From assembly GCA_959605475.1 (NCBI GenBank), contig CAUHFS010000029.1, positions 1 to 31,304 of the forward strand: 31,304 nt of DNA, written 5' to 3'. The notes beneath the pieces are model-generated. The model saw nothing but the letters and a program-made list of their open reading frames with translations, was not told the DNA's origin and made no database searches. A program made the translations under genes and the position numbers. Positions 24,683 to 31,304 of this stretch are shown one piece after another (the stretch's first letter is position 1; every line of letters starts with the position of its first letter). The DNA is from an uncultured Collinsella sp. (GTDB lineage: Bacteria; Actinomycetota; Coriobacteriia; Coriobacteriales; Coriobacteriaceae).

Positions 24683-25246
24683 TTAGTCGATAGCGCCGAT
24701 ACGGTTGAGCGGCCAGTAACGCACGAGCGCCACGGCGATCAAGTCGGAGCGGTCGACCGGGCCAAAGTAGCGGGAGTCAGCAGAGTTCTCGCGGTTGTCA
24801 CCCATCACCCACACGCACCCGTCGGGAACGGTGTAGGGATAACTCACCTGGGCGCCAGGCGCTTGGACCGAAAGCGGCCAGCTCATGCCGGTCGTATAGT
24901 CCTCATCGAGCGCCTGGCCGTCAACGACCACGCGACCGTCCTGCAAATCGACCGTCTGGGCGGCCGTGGCGATAACGCGCTTGACAAGAACATCGTGCTC
25001 GGAGGTGCCATCGGGGTTGTGAAACACCACGATATCGCCCTGCTTGACGGGCTGGCCGAGCTCAAGGCTCACCTTTTGCGCCAAGATCTGGTCGCCAATC
25101 TCGATCGTGGACTCCATGGAGCCGGTGGGCACCACAAAGGGCTCGACCACAAAGGTGCGGATCAGGAAGGTGGCCACGAGCGCGATTGCGATGACCGCGA
25201 TCCACTCAAAGGCGCCCCTCAACGCGGAATGCTGCGATGGAACCAT
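24683..25246 (-). CDS. lepB: Signal peptidase I
   Basis: Membrane-bound serine protease that removes signal peptides from exported proteins. The 187-residue product has one N-terminal membrane helix (about residues 13-33, AFEWIAVIAIALVATFLI). The catalytic S43 is in VVPTGSMEST and the general base K89 in DVLVKRVIA. The box E motif GDNRENSADSRYFGPV lies near the C-terminus. The ATG at 25244-25246 is two bases past the trmD TGA and has GAGGAG (the last trmD codons) five bases upstream, which rules against the longer open frame. In Firmicutes a lepB often lies in this same trmD-rnhB neighbourhood. Confidence 0.96.
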   Translation of the reverse strand: MVPSQHSALRGAFEWIAVIAIALVATFLIRTFVVEPFVVPTGSMESTIEIGDQILAQKVSLELGQPVKQGDIVVFHNPDGTSEHDVLVKRVIATAAQTVDLQDGRVVVDGQALDEDYTTGMSWPLSVQAPGAQVSYPYTVPDGCVWVMGDNRENSADSRYFGPVDRSDLIAVALVRYWPLNRIGAID

Positions 25247-25248
25247 TC

Positions 25249-26007
25249 TCACTCCTCGCTCTGCGAATACGAAGCGTCCAGAATCTCCTGCGCGTATGCG
25301 CGCTCCTGGGGCGTAAGCCGCGCCGTCTCGATCAGATCGGGACGCCAACGACAAGTGCGCTCGATGGCATTCTTGCGGCGCCAGGCATCGACCTTAGCGT
25401 GATCGCCGCTCACGAGCACCGGAGGCACACCCTGGCCATTGAACTCAGCAGGACGGGTGTACTGCGCATACTCGAGCAGGCCTCCGTCCTCGGCGGTCGA
25501 GAACGACTCGTCGACGTTGCTCATCTCGTCACCAAGGGCGCCGGGAATGAGGCGCACGACGGCATCGGCAACGACCATAGCGGGAAGTTCGCCGCCCGTA
25601 AGCACGTAGTCGCCGATCGACAGACGCTCATCGGCATACGCATACGCGCGCTCGTCGACGCCCTCGTAGCGGCTGCACACAAACAGCAGGCGCTCACTTT
25701 TGAGCAGGCGCTCGGCCACATGCTGCGTAAAGGGCTCGCCACAGGGGGTGAAGAACACAACCGTGGGCTTGGAACCCTCTGCGCTAATGGCCTCGATGGC
25801 CTCTGCGATAGGCTCGACCTTCATGAGCATGCCCTGCCCGCCGCCGTACGGCTCGTCATCGACGGTACGATGACGGTCGTGCGTCCAGTCGCGCAGGTTA
25901 TACGCCTTAAAATCAAAAAGGCCGGCCTTACGGGCGCGGCCCAAAATCGATGTGGACATGACGGGCTCAAACATCTCGGGAAAGACCGAAAGGGTCTCAA
26001 TCAGCAT
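25249..26007 (-). CDS. trmD: tRNA (guanine-N1-)-methyltransferase
   Basis: SPOUT-fold enzyme making m1G37 next to the anticodon, which prevents frameshifting. The 252-residue product begins IETLSVFPEMFEPVM and contains DDEPYGGGQGMLMKVEP, CSRYEGVDERAY, SIGDYVLTGGELPAMV, and GGLLEYAQYTRPAEFNG, forming the knotted SAM site; GVPPVLVSGDHAKVDAWRR follows. The ATG at 26005-26007 has GGAGG five bases upstream. It lies ten bases after rimM in the conserved rpsP-khpA-rimM-trmD order. Confidence 0.98.
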   Translation of the reverse strand: MLIETLSVFPEMFEPVMSTSILGRARKAGLFDFKAYNLRDWTHDRHRTVDDEPYGGGQGMLMKVEPIAEAIEAISAEGSKPTVVFFTPCGEPFTQHVAERLLKSERLLFVCSRYEGVDERAYAYADERLSIGDYVLTGGELPAMVVADAVVRLIPGALGDEMSNVDESFSTAEDGGLLEYAQYTRPAEFNGQGVPPVLVSGDHAKVDAWRRKNAIERTCRWRPDLIETARLTPQERAYAQEILDASYSQSEE

Positions 26008-26017
26008 GTTGTCCTCC

Positions 26018-26539
26018 CTACTTGTCCATATCGATCAGGCCGTCCATAACGTGGACGGAAATTGTTCCTGTGTCGGGAAGATCGAGCACAACCTGCTCGA
26101 TCACGGGAATCAGTACCTCGCCGTACCGATCGCCCTCGACAACCCAAACATCGTTGGCGGGCGTCGACATGATCTCGACAATCGTGCCGAGCGAACCGAA
26201 GCGCTCGTCGACCACCTCGCGGCCCATCACGTCGGTATAGGCGGCGTCGAGCGAATCGAGCTCAAAGTCGTCACGATTTGCCAGCACATAGCATCCCGTG
26301 ATGCCCTCGGCGGCCGTCAAGTCGTCAATACCCTCAAACGAGACCAGATCGCCATCGCCCGTATCGGTGACGGACACGACCGTGCAAAAGCGGTCGCGCT
26401 TGAGCGCCGGCGGCGTCAGGGCGACGCGCATACCCGGCTCTAATACAGAAGGAAGCCCCCGCAGCGGCTGCGCGAGGACCTCCCCCTTCCTTCCGTGCGG
26501 CTTGACCACACGGGCGATGTTTTTGTACTGGGACCTCAA
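26018..26539 (-). CDS. rimM: Ribosome maturation factor RimM
   Basis: Assembly factor for the 30S head that binds S19. The 173-residue product has the N-terminal motif YKNIARVVKPHGRKGEVLA, a middle RimM barrel, and a C-terminal PRC-barrel with YTDVMGREVVDERFGSLGTIVEI and EVLIPVIEQVVLDL. The only plausible in-frame start near the family's N-terminus is TTG (26537-26539), four bases after the khpA TAG. AGGA lies just two bases before it, so initiation may depend on coupling to khpA. Context with rpsP and trmD is classical. Confidence 0.94.
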   Translation of the reverse strand: MRSQYKNIARVVKPHGRKGEVLAQPLRGLPSVLEPGMRVALTPPALKRDRFCTVVSVTDTGDGDLVSFEGIDDLTAAEGITGCYVLANRDDFELDSLDAAYTDVMGREVVDERFGSLGTIVEIMSTPANDVWVVEGDRYGEVLIPVIEQVVLDLPDTGTISVHVMDGLIDMDK

Positions 26540-26543
26540 GGTC

Positions 26544-26828
26544 CTAGCCCAGAACCTCTACCTCGACAGCAGTGTCGAGGCGAGCGGCCAGTGCACGGGC
26601 GAGCGTGCGAATGGCCTTGATGGTACGGCCACGACGGCCGATGACCTTAGCGACGTCATCCTCGGCGACCGAAACCTCGATCGTAGAGGCGTCGTCACCA
26701 TCGATGACCTCAAGGCTCACGGAATCCGGGTCGTCGACGATCTGAACAACGAGATATTCGACGAGATCGGCGATGCGATCTGAGAGCATTGCCTCACCCT
26801 CGAGCTGTGCAGCGTCAACCTCAGGCAC
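26544..26828 (-). CDS. khpA: KH-domain RNA-binding protein (KhpA / YlqC type)
   Basis: Small RNA-binding protein with one KH domain, known in Gram-positives to act with KhpB/EloR in cell-division and envelope control. The 94-residue product has the GxxG loop in VIGRRGRTIKAIRTL, preceded by SDRIADLVEYLVVQIVDDPDSV. The GTG start (26826-26828) is three bases after the rpsP TAA with GAGGAG six bases upstream. A downstream ATG (MLSDRIA) would drop a 13-residue acidic tail but lacks such a site. Position between rpsP and rimM is typical. Confidence 0.93.
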   Translation of the reverse strand: MPEVDAAQLEGEAMLSDRIADLVEYLVVQIVDDPDSVSLEVIDGDDASTIEVSVAEDDVAKVIGRRGRTIKAIRTLARALAARLDTAVEVEVLG

Positions 26829-26831
26829 GAT

Positions 26832-27173
26832 TTACTCCTCGGCGCCCTCAGCGGCCTCAGCGGCAGCCTTAGCGGCCTCGGCCTCTTTGGCGAGCTGCTT
26901 CTTGGACTTCTTGACGACGGTCTCGGTCTTCTCGCCCTCGTTGGCGGCCTTGACCAGAGCGGCGACGGCGTCGGTGAGCTGAGCGCCCTTGGACTGCCAG
27001 TCGGCGATCTTCTCGAGGTCGAGGTTGATGGTCTTGGGGGCGGTCATCGGGTTGTAGCGGCCAACCTCCTCGATGATACGACCGTCACGCGGGGCGCGGG
27101 AATCGGCGACGACGACACGGTAGTACGGACGCTTCTTAGCGCCGTGACGAGCAAGGCGAATCTTGACTGCCAA
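26832..27173 (-). CDS. rpsP: 30S ribosomal protein S16
   Basis: S16 is an early-binding protein of the 30S body. The 113-residue product starts MAVKIRLARHGAKKRPYYRVV and has DSRAPRDGRIIEEVGRYNP. The last 30 or so residues are an added Lys/Ala/Glu-rich tail (KKSKKQLAKEAEAAKAAAEA), making it longer than the usual 80-90. The start is TTG (27171-27173), chosen because GGAGGAG lies about six bases upstream and the family begins at this residue. It heads the rpsP-khpA-rimM-trmD-lepB run. Confidence 0.96.
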   Translation of the reverse strand: MAVKIRLARHGAKKRPYYRVVVADSRAPRDGRIIEEVGRYNPMTAPKTINLDLEKIADWQSKGAQLTDAVAALVKAANEGEKTETVVKKSKKQLAKEAEAAKAAAEAAEGAEE

Positions 27174-27229
27174 AGGAAACTCCTCCAACCAAGCAGCTTT
27201 AGGCTGCAACTACAAACAAACAGTTGAAC

Positions 27230-27258
27230 ATAATACGCCATCGACGCGGGCAGGTGAA
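27230..27258 (-). promoter_or_regulatory. Second possible promoter of the rpsP operon
   Basis: TTCACC (27253-27258) and TATTAT (27230-27235) are 17 bases apart on the minus strand, about 55 bases before rpsP. The -35 is weak. A GCAGC/GCTGC hairpin lies just before the ribosome binding site. Confidence 0.4.
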
Positions 27259-27302
27259 GTCCGTGAGACCAACTTCTTCGGTGTAGTCGAAGGCAAATCC
27301 AT

Positions 27303-27330
27303 ATCTTAGACAAGAATTCGCGATTTGCAA
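27303..27330 (-). promoter_or_regulatory. Promoter of the rpsP operon
   Basis: TTGCAA (27325-27330) and TAAGAT (27303-27308) are 16 bases apart on the minus strand, giving a leader of about 120 bases before rpsP that can fold a CTTCG/CGAAG hairpin. Confidence 0.5.
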
Positions 27331-27362
27331 GCACATCCACGCACCCCACATGAGCTGCGCGG

Positions 27363-27368
27363 TATACT
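27363..27368 (+). promoter_or_regulatory. -10 element of dinB, predicting a leaderless mRNA
   Basis: TATACT ends six bases before the dinB ATG, so transcription would start at or next to the A of the ATG. No ribosome binding site precedes the ATG, which agrees. The -35 is poor. Confidence 0.5.
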
Positions 27369-27374
27369 CATGCC

Positions 27375-28628
27375 ATGAAAAGACGCGAACGTACATACGG
27401 TTATGAAGATGCTGCGGGCGTCACGCCGCCGCCCTGGACGGGGCCGGCGGTGGGCCTCATGGATCTCGATGCGTTTTTTGCGAGCGTGGAAATGCTCGAC
27501 CATCCCGAGTGGCGCGGCAAGCCACTCATCGTGGGTGGCGATGCCGATTCCCGCGGCGTTGTGTCCACCTGCTCATACGAGGCGCGTCGCTTTGGCGTGC
27601 ACTCCGCCATGCCCTCGGCCGAGGCACGGCGCCTCTGTCCGCAGGCCATTTGGACGCATGGGCACTTTGATCGCTACCGCGAGGTGAGCGCGCAGGTCAT
27701 GGCAATTCTTGCCGAAGAGACGCCGCGCGTTGAGCGCGTATCCATCGACGAAGCCTTTATCGATATCACACCGGGTCGTTTTGCGCCCGAGGACCCGCTG
27801 CTGGTTGCACGGCGCATAAGCGACCGCGTGGCAGCGCTGGGAGTGACCTGTTCCATTGGCGTGGGCTGCAACAAGACGGTCGCAAAGATCGCAAGCGAGC
27901 GGGATAAGCCGTTTGGGCTGACCATCGTGCGCCCCGGAACCGAGCAGCGCTTTTTGGCCGCGCTGCCGGTATCTGCCATGAGCGGCATCGGGCGCTCGGC
28001 CGAGGAGCGACTGCGCCGCATGCGCATCTACACGCTCGGCGAGCTGTCACGCGCGCCGGAATCCACGCTAGCTGCAATTTTTGGCGTCAACGGCGAACGC
28101 ATGCGCCAGCGTGCGCTGGGGCTCGAAATATCCGAAGTAACAAGCCTCGATGAGGAACGCGAGGTTAAATCCGTGAGCAATGAGCGCACCTTTGCGAAAG
28201 ATTTGACTGAGCGTGGGGACATCGAAGCGGCGATTGCGCTGTTGGGAGAGTCGGTTGGACGCCGCCTGCGCCGTCAGGGACTGACGGGCGGCACGGTAAC
28301 GCTCAAGCTTAAGTATTCGTATGGCAGCGGACGCACGGCGCAGCGGCGGCTTCCCCACCCCACCGACGACGAGAATATCTTTGTGGCGGTTGCGCTCGAA
28401 CTGCTCGACAACATCTGGCAGGAAGGCATGCATGTGCGTCTGGCGGGTATCGGGATGAGCGACTTTGACCATCAGGGCGGCATCCAGACCGACCTGTTCT
28501 GCGAAGTCGACGACCGCGGAGCCCAATCAAGCGACCGTCGCGACCTCTCAGTCGCGATCGATGCCGTCCGAGACAAGTTCGGCGACACCGCCCTATCTTT
28601 CGGCCGCCAATCCCGCTTCAATGATTAA
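27375..28628 (+). CDS. dinB: DNA polymerase IV (Y family)
   Basis: Error-prone translesion polymerase. The 417-residue product has the catalytic Asp D30 in LMDLDAFFASVEML, the S-T-C-SYEARRFGV and SAMPSAEARRLCP region, catalytic D125-E126 in SIDEAFIDI, and SIGVGCNKTVAKIAS with KPFGLTIV. The little-finger domain follows. A beta-clamp motif QTDLF (residues 371-375) is followed by a 42-residue tail rather than lying at the very end. The first 25 residues (rich in Arg/Pro) precede the usual family start; an internal ATG at residue 29 would cut the active site short of its strand, so the first ATG is preferred. It is the only complete plus-strand gene and is divergent from rpsP. Confidence 0.95.
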   Translation: MKRRERTYGYEDAAGVTPPPWTGPAVGLMDLDAFFASVEMLDHPEWRGKPLIVGGDADSRGVVSTCSYEARRFGVHSAMPSAEARRLCPQAIWTHGHFDRYREVSAQVMAILAEETPRVERVSIDEAFIDITPGRFAPEDPLLVARRISDRVAALGVTCSIGVGCNKTVAKIASERDKPFGLTIVRPGTEQRFLAALPVSAMSGIGRSAEERLRRMRIYTLGELSRAPESTLAAIFGVNGERMRQRALGLEISEVTSLDEEREVKSVSNERTFAKDLTERGDIEAAIALLGESVGRRLRRQGLTGGTVTLKLKYSYGSGRTAQRRLPHPTDDENIFVAVALELLDNIWQEGMHVRLAGIGMSDFDHQGGIQTDLFCEVDDRGAQSSDRRDLSVAIDAVRDKFGDTALSFGRQSRFND

Positions 28629-28638
28629 CCGCCTTTGT

Positions 28639-28683
28639 AAAAATAGAAAGCCGGGCAGGTGCGGAAAACCGCAACTGCCCGGC
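28639..28683 (-). terminator. Terminator after rsfS (hairpin shared with the dinB end)
   Basis: A strong stem (28650-28664 with 28669-28683, one internal mismatch, AAAA loop on the plus strand) is followed on the minus strand by TTTCTATTTTT. On the plus strand it lies 21 bases past dinB but has no T-run, so it mainly serves the obgE-rsfS transcript. Confidence 0.75.
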
Positions 28684-28726
28684 GAAATGCGCGAGGCTAG
28701 CTAAAAGCCCCATATCAAATGAGCCA

Positions 28727-29182
28727 CTAGAGGAGGTCGAGGGGGAGCTGGGGGGCGTCACCCCAGAGCTTTTCTAGGCGGTAAAAGTCGCGGGCTTCGG
28801 GAGTGAAGACATGGACGACAACCGAGCCGTAGTCCATGAGCATCCAGGTCTTCTGCTCGCGGCCCTCGATGGAGAACGGATGCTCGCCGCAAGCCTCGGC
28901 AACCTTCTCCTCGATCTCGTCGACAATCGAATCGACCTGGCGGTTGTTGGTACCGGTGGCAAGCACAAAGTAGTCGCACACGTCGGAAAGCTCGGTCAGG
29001 TCGAGCACCTGCACGTCCTCGCCCTTCTTGTCGTAGGCGGCCTGCGCGGCGGCGCGGGCGACATCCTCGGCGGCGACACCGCTCGCGGACAGCGAGGCGG
29101 CGGTGCGGTCGGACGTGGCAGCGAAACTCTTGTGCTCCACACCTTCAAGAATCTGCTCGTCAGTCATGGTCTCGTCGGCCAT
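28727..29182 (-). CDS. rsfS: Ribosomal silencing factor RsfS
   Basis: Binds ribosomal protein L14 and blocks subunit joining when nutrients are short. The 151-residue product carries the DUF143 core in its second half: AAYDKKGEDVQVLDLTELS, CDYFVLATGTNNRQVDSI, then EGREQKTWMLMDYGSVVVHVF and REFYRLE-like ARDFYRLEKLWGDAP. The first 45 residues form a Ser/Thr/Ala-rich leader not typical of the core. The ATG at 29180-29182 has GAGG six bases upstream. It is the last gene of obgE-nadD-yqeK-rsfS. Confidence 0.94.
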   Translation of the reverse strand: MADETMTDEQILEGVEHKSFAATSDRTAASLSASGVAAEDVARAAAQAAYDKKGEDVQVLDLTELSDVCDYFVLATGTNNRQVDSIVDEIEEKVAEACGEHPFSIEGREQKTWMLMDYGSVVVHVFTPEARDFYRLEKLWGDAPQLPLDLL

Positions 29183-29210
29183 GGAATACCTCTTTCTAGA
29201 CACACCCGAG

Positions 29211-29831
29211 CTAGCGCAGCTGGGCGTAATGGTTGTAAATCGTAATAGCCGTGGGATAAAGATAGCGCCCGGACTGGATCACAAAGACCAGACCCTGCGC
29301 AAAACAGGAGAAGAACAACTCATCGAGCGAGGACTTCCCCACCATCTTGCGCAGCGCATGGGCATAGTCGCCGTGACGGTTGGGCTCGATGGCATCTGCC
29401 ACAAAGACCACCATATCGAGCGGCGTCATGTCGCAGGCACCCACGGTGTGACGGTCGACAGCCTGGAAAACGGCCGGTGACAGCTCGGGAAAAAGCTGCG
29501 GAAGCTCATAGGCGGCAACAGGGCCATGCAAAAGCGGCGTCGCGGCGGAAGGAGAGCCGGCAACCTTGATGCCATAGTGAAGCGCGCGGGCCACGAGCTC
29601 GTCATCGGAAAGAACCTTGTCCCAGTCGTGAATTAAGCCGGCGGCAGCCGCATCAAAGCGGTCAGCGCCGTAGACCTCGGCCAGATGAAGTGCGGTCTCG
29701 GCAACACCCAGCGAATGCACATAGCGCTTGCGCTTATCTTTCATGCGAACATCGAGCAGCTCTTGAATGCGCTTGAGCAGCGCGCGCTCATCGCCCTCAA
29801 ACTGATCCTCTACCGACAACGTAACCCCCAT
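29211..29831 (-). CDS. yqeK: YqeK-like HD-domain hydrolase (probable symmetrical Ap4A hydrolase)
   Basis: HD-domain protein of the YqeK group, whose Bacillus member splits Ap4A to two ADP. Metal ligands are visible as H39 (RYVHSLGVAETALHLA), H68-D69 (LIHDWDK) and later TPLLHGPVAAYEL, DRHTVGACDMTPLDMVVFVADAIEPNR. The 206-residue length fits. The usual HDxxK is here HDWDK, with Trp as a less common filler. The ATG at 29829-29831 shares one base with the nadD TGA; a GTG three bases upstream (GTGA overlap) is equally possible, and no strong ribosome binding site is seen, so coupling is likely. The nadD-yqeK-rsfS order is widely conserved. Confidence 0.9.
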   Translation of the reverse strand: MGVTLSVEDQFEGDERALLKRIQELLDVRMKDKRKRYVHSLGVAETALHLAEVYGADRFDAAAAGLIHDWDKVLSDDELVARALHYGIKVAGSPSAATPLLHGPVAAYELPQLFPELSPAVFQAVDRHTVGACDMTPLDMVVFVADAIEPNRHGDYAHALRKMVGKSSLDELFFSCFAQGLVFVIQSGRYLYPTAITIYNHYAQLR

Positions 29832-30508
29832 CACTCAAAATCTTCTTGGCCCAAATCGGCATATAGCCTGCGCTTGCGAATGTAGCCGAGCACGGACTCG
29901 CTCGTAAGATAGCGCACGCTCATGCCGCGGGCAACTCGCTTACGAATGTTCGTCGAGCTGATCGCCAGCGCCGGAATCTGAATATAGCGCACGTCGAACG
30001 GCAGCCCCGACTCTTTGATTCGGGCACGCGCCGTATCGATATCAAAGCCCGGTCGCGTCGCCGCAATAAAGGTAGCAAGCTCAGCGATTCGTTCGGCATC
30101 ATGCCAGGTCACAATATCGATAATCGCATCGGCGCCCGTAATAAAGTAGAGCTTTACCTGCGGCGGGTAAAAATCGCGAAGGGCATGAAGCGTATCGGCC
30201 GTATAGGTTACACCCGGACGGTCAATCTCGAACCGGCTCGCCAAAAAGGCCGGGTTCGCGGCGGTGGCGAGGACCGTCATGGCATAACGGTCCTCGGCAG
30301 GCGTAACCGGCTTGTCAAGCTTAAAGGCGGGAGAGCCCGCCGGCATAAAGAGCACAGCGTCCAAGTCGAGCGACTCGCGCGCCTGCTCGGCAGTCACCAG
30401 GTGCCCGTAATGAATCGGGTCGAATGTGCCGCCCATAATGCCAAGCCGAAACTCCTTGCCCTCTTTTATGGGCAGCTCGGGCAAACCGATTCCACCGCGC
30501 AGCGACAT
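29831..30508 (-). CDS. nadD: Nicotinate-nucleotide adenylyltransferase
   Basis: Adenylates nicotinate mononucleotide in NAD synthesis. The 225-residue product has the nucleotidyltransferase motif GIMGGTFDPIHYGHL (residues 23-37) and AVLFMPAGSPAFKLDKPVT. It also has ADTLHALRDFYP, FITGADAIIDIVTWHD, and the C-terminal ISSTNIRKRVARG. It is preceded by 20 extra residues (MSLRGGIGLPELPIKEGKEF). The ATG at 30506-30508 lies three bases after the obgE TAA; GAGG is 11 bases upstream, so the site is loose. It overlaps yqeK by one base. Confidence 0.95.
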   Translation of the reverse strand: MSLRGGIGLPELPIKEGKEFRLGIMGGTFDPIHYGHLVTAEQARESLDLDAVLFMPAGSPAFKLDKPVTPAEDRYAMTVLATAANPAFLASRFEIDRPGVTYTADTLHALRDFYPPQVKLYFITGADAIIDIVTWHDAERIAELATFIAATRPGFDIDTARARIKESGLPFDVRYIQIPALAISSTNIRKRVARGMSVRYLTSESVLGYIRKRRLYADLGQEDFE

Positions 30509-30511
30509 GGC

Positions 30512-31304
30512 TTACTCGCCCTCCGAGGTCTCGGAATCGTCCGCGGCATCCGCCGCATCGACAACCTCGACGCCCTCATCCGCAGCATCGGCCACGTCAA
30601 TGGCCTCAACGGCAACGTCCTCGCCAGCGTCCTCGAGCTCCTCGTACTCCGAGAAGTCCTCAGCGCCCTCAAAGTCAAAGGCACGCTGGCAAATGCGGAC
30701 CTCGTCGCCCGCACGGCAACCGGCCTTCTCGAGCGCGTCGTCAACACCCATACGTGCAAACTTATGCTGCAGGTAAATGACGGCTTCCTCGTTTTCCCAG
30801 TCGGTCTGGATGACCATGCGCTCGATGGCACGACCAACCACACGGAAGGCACCGGGCTCCTCCTGGACAATGCGGAACCGCTTCTCGCGCTGCAGACGGC
30901 GGCGCTCCCACTCCTCGTCGCGAAGATCGACCGGCTCATCGGAAACCGCCAGCTCGGCGCGAAGCTTAGCCACCTGCTCGCCCACGGCAAGCATCAGCGT
31001 ATTGAGCCCGGCGCCCGTCACGGCGGACACGGCAAAGAACATATGTCCATCGTCGAGCGCGGCGCGCTTGAGGTCGGCAATCTTGTCGGCCGTGCCCGGC
31101 GCATCGCACTTGTTGGCGACAACGATTTGCGGGCGCTCCGAGAGCTCTGCGCCATACTGCTCGAGCTCACGGTTGATGATGCGGTAATCCTCAACCGGGA
31201 CGAGATCCTCAAAACAGCCCGTCATTTCGACGACATGCATGATCAGGGCCGAACGCTCAATGTGGAGCAGGAACTGGTTGCCTAGTCACTTGCACTCGCT
31301 CGCG
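30512..31304 (-). CDS. obgE: GTPase Obg, 5' part outside the window, with an in-frame TGA at 31286-31288
   Basis: Ribosome-associated essential GTPase. The visible part covers the second half of the G domain (LGNQFLLHIERSALIMHVV, G4 motif VANKCDAPG, G5-like FFAVSAVTGAGL) and the C-terminal OCT domain (FRVVGRAIERMVIQTDWENEEAV with LQHKFARMGVDDALEKAGCRAGDEVRI). A very acidic 50-residue tail (EEYEELEDAGEDVAVEAIDVADAADE) ends it. The N-terminal Obg fold is beyond the window. Reading upstream, codons at the edge give A-S-E-C-K-stop-L-G-N-Q where the family has A-S-E-G-x-G-L-G. Two G-to-T changes (at 31294 and 31288 on the coding strand) would account for both the Cys and the stop. Because Obg is essential and the site is 17 bases from the end, a sequence-end error is the likeliest cause. 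The first ATG after the stop is at 31238-31240. Confidence 0.88.

Noticed and set aside
27388..27410. LexA/SOS box near the dinB start (GCGAACGTACATACGGTTA)
   Set aside because: The half sites are imperfect and wrongly spaced for the CGAAC-N4-GTTCG pattern of Gram-positive and actinobacterial LexA, and it lies inside the coding region.

Overview
The window is a chromosomal housekeeping segment with high GC (roughly 60% by eye). It has very tight gene spacing, frequent GTG and TTG starts, and clear GGAGG-type ribosome binding sites. Gene content and style suggest a Coriobacteriia actinobacterium, most like Collinsella. This is a judgement from protein style and gene order, not from a marker search. 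Almost everything is on the minus strand. Only the gene fragment at the left end and dinB are on the plus strand. Both ends cut through genes, and the right end carries a suspicious stop codon in obgE.

Layout, read in the direction of minus-strand transcription (right to left): (1) obgE-nadD-yqeK-rsfS, ending at a hairpin terminator at about 28.66 kb. (2) A short divergent region separates plus-strand dinB from rpsP-khpA-rimM-trmD-lepB. (3) glyQ-glyS-ppsR, then a 346-base gap with a 35-bp-arm palindrome and GGTAAA direct repeats, then ppdK. (4) rplS with its own promoter and leader, then rnhB. (5) A tightly overlapping group yraN-comM-dprA-trmFO-xer. (6) rpsB-tsf with a good sigma-A-type promoter and a terminator. 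(7) pyrH-frr-uppS-cdsA-dxr-rseP-ispG-proS, in which most neighbours overlap or nearly touch, ending at a terminator that faces the terminator of the plus-strand gene at the left edge.

The genes serve translation (S2, S16, L19, EF-Ts, RRF, ProRS, GlyRS, TrmD, RimM, TrmFO, RsfS, Obg), isoprenoid and envelope lipid synthesis (Dxr, IspG, UppS, CdsA), membrane proteolysis and secretion (RseP, LepB), DNA processing (DprA, ComM, YraN, RNase HII, Xer recombinase, Pol IV), and pyruvate/PEP metabolism (PPDK and its regulator PpsR). The order rpsP...trmD / rplS...rnhB / comM-dprA-trmFO-xer / rpsB-tsf-pyrH-frr-uppS-cdsA-dxr-rseP-proS matches a gene string also known from Firmicutes such as Bacillus. The glyQS-ppsR-ppdK block sits between lepB and rplS.

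No mobile element, CRISPR array, tRNA or rRNA was found, and no wholly new system is evident. The items most worth a second look are: a frameshifted rseP whose protein carries an extra winged-helix-like insert; a perfect long palindrome after ppsR; phased GGTAAA repeats upstream of ppdK; a recombinase gene that seems to have lost its start codon through one base change that also moves the trmFO stop; a probable leaderless dinB; and a nonsense codon in obgE at the window edge.
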